Positions 37,673 through 45,922 of a stretch of DNA of 64,000 nucleotides are shown here, in pieces. The stretch comes from Halomonas piscis. Its GTDB lineage: Bacteria; Pseudomonadota; Gammaproteobacteria; Pseudomonadales; Halomonadaceae. Below the pieces are notes generated by a model that searched no databases, was not told the origin of the DNA, and saw nothing but the letters and a program-made list of their open reading frames with translations. Within the stretch, counting starts at the first letter, position 1. Each line of letters starts with the position of its first letter. The translations under genes and the position numbers were made by a program. Location: contig NZ_CP119391.1 in assembly GCF_031886125.1 (NCBI RefSeq), positions 372,001 to 436,000 of the forward strand. Reading direction: 5' to 3'.

Positions 37673-38908
37673 ATGGCTAAAACATCCCTGGACAAGAGCA
37701 AAATCAAGATTCTGCTGCTTGAGGGAGTCCACCAGAGCGCGGTGGATAACTTCCATCACGCCGGTTATACCAATATCGAGCACCTGCCGACGTCCCTTGA
37801 CGAAGAGACGCTGATCGAAAAGATCCGCGACGTGCATTTTATCGGTCTGCGGTCGCGCACGCAGCTCAACGAGCGAGTCTTTGCCGCGGCGAAAAAGCTC
37901 GTCGGCGTGGGCTGTTTTTGCATCGGCACCAACCAGGTGGATTTGGACGCCGCGCTCAAGCGCGGGATCGTGGTCTTCAACGCGCCGTATTCCAATACTC
38001 GTTCGGTGGCCGAGCTGGTGCTGGCCGAGGCGATCATGCTGCTGCGCGGCATCCCCGAAAAAACCGCCCGGGCTCACCAGGGCGGCTGGCTCAAGTCGGC
38101 GAAAAACTCTCACGAAGCCCGGGGCAAGACGCTGGGTATCGTCGGCTACGGCAGCATTGGCGCCCAGCTTTCCGTGCTCGCCGAGTCGCTGGGCTTGCAC
38201 GTGCTGTATTACGACGTCATCGCCAAGCTGGGGATGGGCAATGCCACTCAGGTCGCAAGCCTTGAGGAGCTGCTCGGCCGCTCCGACGTGGTCAGCCTGC
38301 ACGTGCCCGACGTTCCCTCCACCCGCTGGATGATCGGCAAGCGTGAAATTGACGCTCTCAAGCCCGGCGCCATTTTCATCAACGCCTCCCGGGGCAGCGT
38401 GGTCGAAATCGAGCCGCTGGCCGAAGCGCTCAAGGAGGGCCGCGTACACGGCGCCGCGGTGGACGTCTTTCCGGTGGAGCCCAAGAGCAACGACGACGAG
38501 TTCCAGAGCCCGCTGCGCGGCCTGGAAAACGTCATCCTCACCCCGCATATCGGCGGCTCTACCCTGGAAGCCCAGGAGAACATCGGCGTCGAGGTGTCCG
38601 AAAAGCTGATTACTTATTCGGATAACGGCACCACCGTGACCTCGGTCAACTTCCCCGAGGTGGCGCTGCCCGCCCACCCGGAAAAGCATCGCCTGCTGCA
38701 TATTCACCACAACGTGCCCGGGGTGATGTCCGAGATCAACCGCGTGCTGTCGGAAAACGACATCAACATCTCCAGCCAGTACCTGCAGACCAACGAAGCC
38801 GTAGGCTACGTGGTCATGGACGTGGACAAGGCCTACAGCCAGCAGGCGCTGGAAGCGCTGCGCCAGGTCGAAAACACGCTGAAGGTTCGCGTGCTGTACT
38901 CGCCCTGA
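37673..38908 (+). CDS. serA: D-3-phosphoglycerate dehydrogenase
   Basis: First enzyme of serine synthesis, oxidising 3-phosphoglycerate with NAD+. 411 aa, the short form with a C-terminal ACT domain (about 335-411) that binds serine for feedback control. The NAD motif is GIVGYGSIGAQLSVLAESLG; catalytic Arg, Glu and His lie in NASRGSVV, the PVEP region and TPHIGGSTLEAQ. The ATG at 37673 is supported by the family N-terminus (LDKSKIKILLLEGVHQSA). A GAGG lies 11 bases upstream. Confidence 0.96.
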   Translation: MAKTSLDKSKIKILLLEGVHQSAVDNFHHAGYTNIEHLPTSLDEETLIEKIRDVHFIGLRSRTQLNERVFAAAKKLVGVGCFCIGTNQVDLDAALKRGIVVFNAPYSNTRSVAELVLAEAIMLLRGIPEKTARAHQGGWLKSAKNSHEARGKTLGIVGYGSIGAQLSVLAESLGLHVLYYDVIAKLGMGNATQVASLEELLGRSDVVSLHVPDVPSTRWMIGKREIDALKPGAIFINASRGSVVEIEPLAEALKEGRVHGAAVDVFPVEPKSNDDEFQSPLRGLENVILTPHIGGSTLEAQENIGVEVSEKLITYSDNGTTVTSVNFPEVALPAHPEKHRLLHIHHNVPGVMSEINRVLSENDINISSQYLQTNEAVGYVVMDVDKAYSQQALEALRQVENTLKVRVLYSP

Positions 38909-39015
38909 CGCCGCGAGCGGTGGCGGCCACCATGGCCGCCTTGGCTTGACTCGGGTAAAATATGCGGGTTTTTCATCCAGGCCGCCCTTTACGCGGGCGA
39001 ACTCCAGGAGATCCC

Positions 39016-40059
39016 ATGAGCAATTCCCCCCAGGCCGCCGCGCCGGAGGCACAGGCCCCAATGGCGCAGACGGTCGTCGCCGCGCTATATAAGTTTGTTA
39101 CTCTCGAGGACTATCAGGCCCTGCGCGAGCCCCTGCGCCAGACTATGCTGGACAACGCCGTGAAAGGCACGCTGCTGCTGGCGCGTGAAGGCATCAACGG
39201 CACCGTGGCCGGCCGCCGCGAGGGCATCGATGCGCTGCTTGCCTGGCTCACCGCCGACCCGCGCCTGGCGGATATCGACCACAAGGAATCGTACTGCGAC
39301 GAGCCGCCGTTCTACCGCACCAAGGTTAAGCTCAAGAAAGAAATCGTCACCATGGGCGTTGGCGGCATCGACCCTAACGACACCGTGGGCACCTACGTCG
39401 AGCCCGAAGACTGGAACGACGTCATCAGCGACCCGGAAGTGCTGGTGATCGACACCCGCAACGACTACGAAGTGGAAATCGGCTCGTTCAAGGGCGCGGT
39501 AGACCCCAAAACCACCACCTTCCGCGAATTTCCCGACTACGTGCGCGAGCACTACGACCCCACCCGGCACAGGAAAGTCGCCATGTTTTGCACCGGCGGC
39601 ATTCGCTGCGAAAAGGCGTCGAGCTTCATGCTCAAGGAGGGCTTTGACGAAGTGTTTCACCTCAAGGGCGGGGTGCTCAACTATCTGGAAAGGGTCCCCG
39701 AGGACGAGTCCCTGTGGCAGGGCGAGTGTTTCGTTTTCGATAACCGGGTGACCGTGCGACACGACCTGGCCGAGGGCGAGTTCGAGCAGTGCCATGCCTG
39801 CCGCCGGCCGGTTTCCGCCGAGGACATGCGCGATCCCGCCTATGAGCCGGGTATCAGCTGCCCGCACTGTATCGATTCGCTGCCGGAGAAAACCCGCGCC
39901 AGCGCTCGAGAGCGCCAGCGCCAGATCGAACTGGCCAAGTCCCGCGGCGAGCCTCATCCCATGGGGCGCAACCCGCGACAGAACCCGCGACAGAACAAGG
40001 GGCACAACGCAGCGCACCGCCGGGCGGACGAGGGCGACCCCGAGGCGAGCTCGGCCTGA
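39016..40059 (+). CDS. trhO: tRNA uridine(34) hydroxylase, rhodanese family
   Basis: Oxygen-dependent formation of 5-hydroxyuridine at tRNA position 34 (formerly YceA). 347 aa. An N-terminal acylphosphatase-like domain (about 20-125, [16 protein letters not shown]) is followed by the rhodanese domain with active Cys192 in [17 protein letters not shown]-terminal cysteine pairs follow ([10 protein letters not shown] and CPHCI), and then a basic, low-complexity tail with a repeated N-P-R-Q unit. A CAGGAG ribosome site precedes the ATG. Confidence 0.94.
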   Translation: MSNSPQAAAPEAQAPMAQTVVAALYKFVTLEDYQALREPLRQTMLDNAVKGTLLLAREGINGTVAGRREGIDALLAWLTADPRLADIDHKESYCDEPPFYRTKVKLKKEIVTMGVGGIDPNDTVGTYVEPEDWNDVISDPEVLVIDTRNDYEVEIGSFKGAVDPKTTTFREFPDYVREHYDPTRHRKVAMFCTGGIRCEKASSFMLKEGFDEVFHLKGGVLNYLERVPEDESLWQGECFVFDNRVTVRHDLAEGEFEQCHACRRPVSAEDMRDPAYEPGISCPHCIDSLPEKTRASARERQRQIELAKSRGEPHPMGRNPRQNPRQNKGHNAAHRRADEGDPEASSA

Positions 40060-40087
40060 TAGCCTTGACGTACGGCGTCGACTTTTG

Positions 40088-40102
40088 TGGAAACTGTTTT
40101 CA
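40088..40102. promoter_or_regulatory. Possible IclR-type operator
   Basis: TGGAAACTGTTTTCA resembles the E. coli IclR consensus TGGAAAT-n-ATTTCCA (11 of 14 defined bases). It lies about 125 bp upstream of the iclR-type gene start, consistent with autoregulation. Confidence 0.4.
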
Positions 40103-40225
40103 TGAAGGCGACAACGGCAGGCAAATCAGGTTACTCTGATGCTTTTGTCCCGCACCACTTTGATGCGGGGGCCTAGCCGCGCGTACGTTACGCCGGCTGT
40201 TGCGAGAGATTCAGGAGGAAGACGG

Positions 40226-41047
40226 GTGAGTGAGGTAAAGCGTCGATCTGCCGGCCGGCCGGCCGGCACGGGCAAGGCCAGCGGCGGCCATAGCCAGTCG
40301 CTGGTGCGCGGTCTCAAGCTGTTGGAGCATATTGCGTCCGTTCCCCAGGGGGTATCGCTGTCCGAGCTTGCCGATATGGCGGGGCTTGCGCCATCCACGA
40401 CGCATCGTCTGCTGCAGGCGCTGCAAAGCCAGGGGTTTGTTTCCCCGGAAAACGAGCAGGGCCTGTGGCGCATCGACGTCAAGACGTTCCGCATCGGCAA
40501 CAGCTTTCTGGAAGCGCGCGACTTTGTCGCTACCAGCCGCCCCTACCTGCGTCGCCTGACCAGTATCACCGGCGAGACGGCCAACCTGGGCATTCGCGAC
40601 GGTGCGACAGCGGTATTTCTGGCCCAGCACGAGTCGCCTCAGATGATGCGCATGATCACCCGGCTGGGCTCGCGCGCGCCGCTGCACGCCTCGGGCGTGG
40701 GCAAGGCGCTGCTTGCCTGGACACCCGACGATGAACGTGGGCGGCTGCTCGAAGACCGCGAGCTTACCCGGGTGACCGACAACACCCTTTACACCACCGA
40801 GGCGCTGGAAGCGGAAATGGCGCGTATCCGCGCCCAGGGGTTTGCCTGCGACCGCGAAGAGCACGCTGTCGGACTGCACTGCGTGGCCGCCTGCGTACAC
40901 GACGAGCGCGGCACGCCGCTGGCAGCAATTTCCGTGTCCGGGCCCATGGCGCGCATCCCCGAAGCCCGCCTGATGGAGCTTGGCGGGCTGGTTCAGGAAA
41001 CGGCCGCCGACATTACCGCCCAGCTGGGTGGGGAGATACCCGGCTAG
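40226..41047 (+). CDS. IclR-family transcriptional regulator
   Basis: 273 aa from a GTG with AGGAGG at proper spacing. The frame stays open a further 29 codons upstream but without a ribosome site. The N-terminal winged helix (about 28-90) shows LVRGLKLLEHIASVPQGVSLSE-type spacing with LADMAGLAPSTTHRLLQALQSQGFV. The C-terminal IclR effector domain has RLGSRAPLHASGVGKALLAW and HAVGLHCVAACVHDERG. It is not linked here to catabolic genes, so the effector and targets are unknown. Convergent with the sigma-54 activator gene (35-bp gap). Confidence 0.88.
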   Translation: MSEVKRRSAGRPAGTGKASGGHSQSLVRGLKLLEHIASVPQGVSLSELADMAGLAPSTTHRLLQALQSQGFVSPENEQGLWRIDVKTFRIGNSFLEARDFVATSRPYLRRLTSITGETANLGIRDGATAVFLAQHESPQMMRMITRLGSRAPLHASGVGKALLAWTPDDERGRLLEDRELTRVTDNTLYTTEALEAEMARIRAQGFACDREEHAVGLHCVAACVHDERGTPLAAISVSGPMARIPEARLMELGGLVQETAADITAQLGGEIPG

Positions 41048-41081
41048 CCCGGAAAAGTGTCGGAAAAGATACTCTGGAGGC

Positions 41082-42455
41082 TCATGTTGCCGTTTCGTTT
41101 GTTGGTCGGTGCAGGCCATGTTTTTCTATCAGACGGTAGATCGTAACGCGCGAGACGCTAAGCTCCCGAGCTGTCGGATGGATCTTATAACGGTTGCGCT
41201 GCAGTGCCGAGATCAGCGCCTCACGCTCTGCCTGATTTCTGGCCTGACAAAGGGAATGGCTAATGGCTGGACGCTCACTGCATTTGAGCCCTAGATCTGC
41301 AGGTTGGATTAAACAGCTATCGGACATGACCATGGCTCGGCGAATACGGTTGAGCAGCTCTCTGATGTTACCCGGCCAGCGGTAGTCACGCATGGCTTGA
41401 AAGGCTTCACGGGAGAACCCCTTCAGCCGGCCGGGTTTTTCGCTGGAGAAACGCTCGAAGAAATAGCTTGCCAGGATTTCGATATCTTCCGGGTGTTCGC
41501 GCAAAGCCGGCACCGTGACCTGTAACACGTTTAGTCGATGGTAGAGATCTTCGCGGAATCGGCCTTCTTTAACGGCTTTCTCGAGATCAACATTAGTGGC
41601 AGCAAGAATGCGCACATCGACCGCTATTTCTTTCAACCCTCCTACCCGCTGGATTCGCTGAGTCTCTAGAAAACGTAGCAGATTAACTTGCTGATCCAGG
41701 GGCAGGTCTCCTATTTCGTCGAGAAACAGTGTGCCGCCATCAGCAGCTTCTATGCGGCCCACCTTGCGTTGAACTGCACCGGTAAAAGCGCCTTTTTCGT
41801 GGCCAAAGAGCTCCGACTGAATAAGCTGTTCCGGAAGCGCTCCGCAGTTAATAGCGTGAAATGTACGTGATGCACGCGATGACCTCTCATGGATGGCCAA
41901 AGCAGTCAGCTCTTTGCCTGTGCCCGACTCCCCGCTAATGAAAACCGGTGCATCTACCACAGCCACCTTGCGGATAGTTTGAAACAGTGTCCGCATGATC
42001 GGTGTGGTCCCCACCATCTCATACTCTCCGGTATCAGTGGACATAGCAGGCTCGCAGCGACGAGGCTGCTGTTTTTGCTGTTGCAGCTGCGCTAAGGCTG
42101 CCGAGCGCTGCATTAACCAGTCAAGCTGGTGACCCTCAACTGATGATTCCACAAAGCCGTGGCAGAGGGTGGTGATAAAACTGAGGTGGCGAGCGTCTTC
42201 AAGAGCATCATTAGGTAACACGGCAAGCCAAAGGCAATGATGTTGCAGCATCACGGCCTCTAGCTGGTCCAGCCGGGATGGCGTCATACCCTCGAGGAAA
42301 ATCACTCCGACAGAGCACTTGCTAACCACCCGATAGCCATTATCAGCTAGCTGAAGTTGATTCATCTCCCACCCACGCAATTCGAGATCGGATATTAACC
42401 CTCTGTTTTTATTCACTGTTCCGGTAACGAACCAACAGCATCGGCTAATGCTCAT
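41082..42455 (-). CDS. Sigma-54-dependent activator, VpsR-like
   Basis: Bacterial enhancer-binding protein, 457 aa. Residues 1 to about 135 form a receiver-like VpsR-type N-terminal domain without an obvious phosphorylation pocket. The AAA+ domain spans about 147-380: Walker A GESGTGKE (175-182), the sigma-54 contact loop GAFTGA (222-227) and Walker B GTLFLDEI (241-248). The C-terminal Fis-type helix-turn-helix is ARELSVSRVTIYRLIEKHGL. VpsR regulates biofilm matrix genes in Vibrio, in response to c-di-GMP. Here the gene is divergent from the amyloid-like operon, which has a consensus sigma-54 promoter, so it is probably that operon's activator. The gene is less GC-rich than its left-hand neighbours. 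Confidence 0.85.
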   Translation of the reverse strand: MSISRCCWFVTGTVNKNRGLISDLELRGWEMNQLQLADNGYRVVSKCSVGVIFLEGMTPSRLDQLEAVMLQHHCLWLAVLPNDALEDARHLSFITTLCHGFVESSVEGHQLDWLMQRSAALAQLQQQKQQPRRCEPAMSTDTGEYEMVGTTPIMRTLFQTIRKVAVVDAPVFISGESGTGKELTALAIHERSSRASRTFHAINCGALPEQLIQSELFGHEKGAFTGAVQRKVGRIEAADGGTLFLDEIGDLPLDQQVNLLRFLETQRIQRVGGLKEIAVDVRILAATNVDLEKAVKEGRFREDLYHRLNVLQVTVPALREHPEDIEILASYFFERFSSEKPGRLKGFSREAFQAMRDYRWPGNIRELLNRIRRAMVMSDSCLIQPADLGLKCSERPAISHSLCQARNQAEREALISALQRNRYKIHPTARELSVSRVTIYRLIEKHGLHRPTNETAT

Positions 42456-42977
42456 ATAATCTAACCTCGCTCTTGTTGTAGTCGTTATTCGTGTGGCGAT
42501 TATTTTGTTTTTCCTATATTAGACAGGCTTTTGTAAGGATTGATGAGAATTTGCAAAGTATTAGATGAAGATGATCGTTAAGGCAAGCATTGCTATCCAA
42601 TGAATATCCATGGGGAGGATTATGGTTGATTTTTTGCATCCATGAAACATATTTCGTTCAGTTTTATTTCGATATGTTGCTGTGCGTTCGAAGGTTTTAT
42701 ATAATTTTAATTTAGAGGTTGTTTTAAAAGTAGTTTCCTATAAATATGTGTAATTTAAATGGTACTTGCTTTGTTTTTATTTAAGCCCATGATTTTTTAT
42801 ATGTTTTTATTTTTTGAGTGATCCGGTACGTACACGATCGAGATTCTTGTCACTTTTATGTAGCAGTATATGGTTTTAGTCTTATGGCGGTGATAACAAA
42901 ATCAAGGAGTTATGTAGTTGGCACGGTAGTTGCATTGTATTGGGTAAGAGCATGAATACGTTTGCGGAGACGCTGCC
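42456..42977. other. AT-rich control region between the activator and amyloid operon
   Basis: Gene-free stretch of 522 bp, clearly richer in A+T than the rest of the window. It contains the sigma-54 promoter at its right end and should hold the activator's enhancer sites. Candidates by eye: AACATAT / ATATGTT arms 19 bp apart (42646-42678) and the palindrome GTACGTAC (42827-42834). None is a known consensus. The low GC may also reflect transfer of the locus. Confidence 0.6.
42919..42934 (+). promoter_or_regulatory. Sigma-54 (RpoN) promoter of the amyloid-like operon
   Basis: TGGCACGGTAGTTGCA fits the consensus TGGCACG-n4-TTGCW at every defined base, with GG at 42920-42921 (-24) and GC at 42932-42933 (-12). 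The expected start point is about 42945, 33 bases before the first gene. Confidence 0.92.
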
Positions 42978-43454
42978 ATGTACCCAACTCACAATACAGA
43001 TCGCCATCAGGCAGCCTGCAATGCCGTGGAAGTGGCGGAGGTGGCAGGCAAGCGGCAGCAGCGGCTCTCCTGCTTCTCGGGAGGCACTCTGGCCGGGGCC
43101 TTTTTGGCGGCTTTTATGGGCGCGCTGGCGTTGACCGTGACATCCCCTGTAGCACAGGCAGACGAGACTGAAAGCTATCGAGCGGAAAATGCAGCCGGGC
43201 TGTTTGCCGAGCCGCTCTCTTCCAGGCAGGAAGACGTTGCTTCACAGCGCCTGAGCGATGCCATGCTCGAGCGGATCCGCGGTCGCTATGTTCAGGTCCG
43301 GACGCCGGACCATGACGCAGGCACTGAGATTAACAGCGTCATTCTCTGGGACGAGCGTCCGACGGGCGGTGGCGGTGCCGATACTCAGTCCTCTCTTAAT
43401 AGCGGGACGGGTAACTGGCAAAGCAGCAGCGTAACCACAGGGCGGGAGCAATAG
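42978..43454 (+). CDS. Small secreted protein of amyloid-like operon (unknown)
   Basis: Not recognised as a known family. 158 aa: a long polar lead (1 to about 33), a hydrophobic signal segment (about 37-58) and likely cleavage after AQA (61), then a polar mature part. Residues 91-104 carry RLSDAMLERIRGRY, which is shared with the FapE-like protein of this operon (QLSDAELAQLRGRF). The C-terminus is Gly/Ser/Asn-rich (PTGGGGADTQSSLNSGTGN), resembling fibre-protein linkers. It is the first gene after the sigma-54 promoter, with a CGGAG site 9 bases before the ATG, and 2 bp before the next gene. It could be a minor fibre component or chaperone (a FapA counterpart), but similarity to FapA was not evident. 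Confidence 0.7.
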   Translation: MYPTHNTDRHQAACNAVEVAEVAGKRQQRLSCFSGGTLAGAFLAAFMGALALTVTSPVAQADETESYRAENAAGLFAEPLSSRQEDVASQRLSDAMLERIRGRYVQVRTPDHDAGTEINSVILWDERPTGGGGADTQSSLNSGTGNWQSSSVTTGREQ

Positions 43455-43456
43455 TC

Positions 43457-43978
43457 ATGAAGTGTCTGAATATTAATCAAGTAGCAAGAGTGACTTTGTT
43501 GGCAGCCGCCATCGGTGGCCCGGGTGCCGTCGCTGCCGACTCCGCGTTGGAACATAAGCTCAAGCCCCGCGTGCGGCCTGGCGATATCGTTATCCAGCGT
43601 CAAGTGGAGGCAGCACCCATCAATCGTGTCGAGCGGCATGGAGGACCTATCACTTCTCGGGTCAACGTGAAGGAGACGGTTCAGCAGAAAATGAAAAGCA
43701 ACGGTGTTAATGCCGTTTTGCTAACTGACGAGCGGGCTGCCGGTATTCGAGGAAGCGTGCAGAGCTCGCTGGGTTCTCTCAACCACACTTTGGATACGGA
43801 TAACCAACGGGTGCACGGCAGAGCTATAGGCGGAGAGAGCCATCGCGCCGCCAGCAGTCTGGGGGGTGGCAGCGGTGGTAGTGGAGGCAGCGGTATTTCG
43901 GGTCAGGTGACGTCGGCCACGTCCAGAATGTCCGGAGCCATTGACCGGGCCCTCTCACCTTTTACAGGGAGGGACTGA
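43457..43978 (+). CDS. Secreted Gly/Ser-rich protein of amyloid-like operon (unknown)
   Basis: Not recognised. 173 aa with a signal peptide (1 to about 27, AVA-AD). The mature part is basic at first (LEHKLKPRVRPGDIVIQRQ), then has LLTDERAAGIRGSVQS (88-103), loosely like the LSDAxLxxxRGR motif of its neighbours. A glycine/serine run (GGGSGGSGGSG, about 137-147) comes before a short helical end. The gap to the previous gene is 2 bp and to the next 2 bp, so it is cotranscribed and translationally coupled. A role in export or nucleation of the fibre is possible but only from context. Confidence 0.68.
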   Translation: MKCLNINQVARVTLLAAAIGGPGAVAADSALEHKLKPRVRPGDIVIQRQVEAAPINRVERHGGPITSRVNVKETVQQKMKSNGVNAVLLTDERAAGIRGSVQSSLGSLNHTLDTDNQRVHGRAIGGESHRAASSLGGGSGGSGGSGISGQVTSATSRMSGAIDRALSPFTGRD

Positions 43979-43980
43979 TC

Positions 43981-44610
43981 ATGGCGAATACAAACACAGA
44001 CGCCCTTAAGAAAAGCGTTACGGCAACAGCAGGCATTTTGTTGATAGCTGGCTTTATACAGACAGCTGCGGCGCAGGACCCGGCTATGCGCAATAGTACG
44101 GTGCTCAGCAGCCAGGCCCTGAGCGGGGTCAGCGGCGTCAGCACCACTAACATGGCGGCCGGCGACGGCAACCTGCAGAGCAACGCTGGCACGCTGGTAA
44201 TCAGTAACATCGCCAGCTCGGCAAACAAGTTACAACAGCAGTCGAGGATCGAAGAGCGACTTATCGATCAACAAAACATAACGGAAATCAAGGGTGCCGC
44301 CTTTCAACAGTCAGAGGGTTGGCTGTCGATTAATCAGGCGGCTGGACAGGGCAATGCCCAGAGCAACTCTTTCGGGGTGGCGATGGGCATCTCGGCCAGC
44401 AATCTCAGCGATACCACGCTGCAGGGAGTGCAGGCCGACAGGCAAGGGCTGGCTGGTACCGATGAGCGTTCGCGACAGTCTTCAAGTCGGGTCGAAGTTG
44501 ATTCGACAGCATTCGAAGGTGCCCGCGGCGTGATCCAGGTCAACCAGTCAGCCGGCACGGGGAACGCTACGAGCAACAGCTTTCGCATGAATATGGCGCT
44601 GAAGCCGTAG
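43981..44610 (+). CDS. FapB-like minor amyloid subunit (nucleator candidate)
   Basis: 209 aa with a signal peptide (about 1-31). It carries three imperfect repeats with the AAG-x-GN-x-QSN core: about residues 47-77 (TNMAAGDGNLQSN), 107-137 (INQAAGQGNAQSN) and 178-207 (VNQSAGTGNATSN). The same kind of GN/QSN repeats are found in Pseudomonas FapB and FapC and recall curli repeats. It ends shortly after the last repeat, and no cysteine is present. It lies directly before the FapC-like gene, where fapB is found in the fap operon, so it is likely the nucleator or minor subunit. The repeats and position are seen; the nucleator role is inferred. Confidence 0.72.
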   Translation: MANTNTDALKKSVTATAGILLIAGFIQTAAAQDPAMRNSTVLSSQALSGVSGVSTTNMAAGDGNLQSNAGTLVISNIASSANKLQQQSRIEERLIDQQNITEIKGAAFQQSEGWLSINQAAGQGNAQSNSFGVAMGISASNLSDTTLQGVQADRQGLAGTDERSRQSSSRVEVDSTAFEGARGVIQVNQSAGTGNATSNSFRMNMALKP

Positions 44611-44663
44611 CGATATTCGCAAGGCAGTAAGAAGAACGATTCGGTTCATTCAGGAGAAAGATC

Positions 44664-45818
44664 ATGAAAACTTTCCAAAAAGCTCCACTCGCACTGGCCG
44701 TTAGCGCACTGATGATGGCCCCCGTGGCCTTCGCAGAAGAAGGCGGTGATGGCTTCAGCGCTTCAAGCGACATCACATCCAACTTTATTAACAACATCGA
44801 GGTGGATCTGCGTCATAAGTCGCATACTCGAAAAGACTTCGATATCGACGTAAGCGTTAGCGATGAGGCCGAGCACTACTCTGGTGCCACCGTCGACAGC
44901 AAGCAGTTTATTGGCGGTAACGAGGTGGACAATACAGCCTCTGATAACGACGCTACGGTAGGCAGTAGTACTGGCCAAGGTGCTACGGGTAACGTGGGTA
45001 TCAACGTGGCGGCCGGCGATAACAATGCGCAGGCTAATGACGCTGCACTGGCAACTTCCGACGCCATGGACGTGTTCGGGCAGTCAGCGGCTTACTCAGC
45101 GCAGCACGCTGCAGGCAATATCGCTAACAGTGCCGGTAGTCCTAACAATGCGACATTGGGCGGCGATTCGCTGAAAAATGCCAGCGGTAATATTGGAGTG
45201 AACGTAGCGGCTGGTTCCAGCAACGCCCAGCAGAACTCGCTGGCAGCTTCCAGTAATAATAATGCTGGCCATACCCGTGCCACCACTGGTGGCGTCCAGC
45301 AGACAACTGGCAACAGCACAACCAGCGGGCCTGTAACCGAGCTGGGCGAATCGGTCGCCGTAACCCTGGAAGGTTCGATGAATGGTGGTTACATCGGCGG
45401 GGGAGCTGGCGATTATGGCGGTACTTGGGAACAAACTAACGACGTTTACCCCGAGGTTTGGGGAACAGGCCAGGGCGTAGATACCAATCACAAGGAAGGT
45501 GGTGGTGCGGAATACCTGGGGCATATCGACTTCGATAATAAGAGCGATTCGGGTCAGGATGGACGCTTCAAAGGTGACCAGAGTGGCGATCTGGACTTCA
45601 CGGAAGTCGGTACTATCGGCATGGCTGGCACTCTATCCGGCAGCGTGGCCACCACTACAATCGTCAGCATGGATAATTCGAACAACGCCACTATTGGCAG
45701 CAATGCCCTGCAGGGAGCCAGCGGTAACGTTGGCGTCAACGTGGCAGCGGGTACGAATAATCTGCAGCGCAACTCGCTGTCGATTGCCTCTTCCATGGGT
45801 GGTGGCAATGGCGAGTGA
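44664..45818 (+). CDS. fapC: FapC-like major functional amyloid subunit
   Basis: 384 aa with a signal peptide (1-24, AFA-EE). Three strongly conserved repeats of about 38 residues lie at 94-133, 160-197 and 338-377. Each contains a core of the form NNATxGxxxLxxASGN(I/V)GVNVAAGxxNxQxNSL. Linker 1 is short (134-159); linker 2 is long (198-337) and rich in Gly, Thr, Ser and Asp with several aromatic residues. The three-repeat/two-linker design and the SGNIGVNVAAG core match Pseudomonas FapC. The C-terminal CxxC reported there is absent; the protein ends SSMGGGNGE and has no cysteine. A strong GGAGAAAG ribosome site fits high expression. Expected to be secreted and to polymerise outside the cell. 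Confidence 0.8.
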   Translation: MKTFQKAPLALAVSALMMAPVAFAEEGGDGFSASSDITSNFINNIEVDLRHKSHTRKDFDIDVSVSDEAEHYSGATVDSKQFIGGNEVDNTASDNDATVGSSTGQGATGNVGINVAAGDNNAQANDAALATSDAMDVFGQSAAYSAQHAAGNIANSAGSPNNATLGGDSLKNASGNIGVNVAAGSSNAQQNSLAASSNNNAGHTRATTGGVQQTTGNSTTSGPVTELGESVAVTLEGSMNGGYIGGGAGDYGGTWEQTNDVYPEVWGTGQGVDTNHKEGGGAEYLGHIDFDNKSDSGQDGRFKGDQSGDLDFTEVGTIGMAGTLSGSVATTTIVSMDNSNNATIGSNALQGASGNVGVNVAAGTNNLQRNSLSIASSMGGGNGE

Positions 45819-45860
45819 TAGCTATTACCAACCAAGCATCTAATTGATGCAGCAATCACT

Positions 45861-45886
45861 CCCCGGCCTGCTTTTGCAGGCCGGGG
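45861..45886 (+). terminator. Intra-operon hairpin after the major fibre gene
   Basis: Perfect 11-bp stem CCCCGGCCTGC / GCAGGCCGGGG with a TTTT loop, followed only by CTTTGAACC. The weak T-run suggests a partial terminator or an mRNA 3'-end stabiliser that lowers expression of the protease and export genes relative to the fibre subunit. Confidence 0.6.
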
Positions 45887-45922
45887 CTTTGAACCTGATG
45901 TTTTCACTCCTGGAGGTTAGCC

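Noticed and set aside
42940..43134. Alternative small frames overlapping the first amyloid-operon gene
   Set aside because: They overlap the better-supported secreted protein frame and lack a signal peptide or family motif.
44664..45818. CRISPR or tandem-repeat array in the fibre genes
   Set aside because: The repeats are diverged protein-level repeats separated by unequal linkers within one frame, not short identical DNA repeats with spacers.
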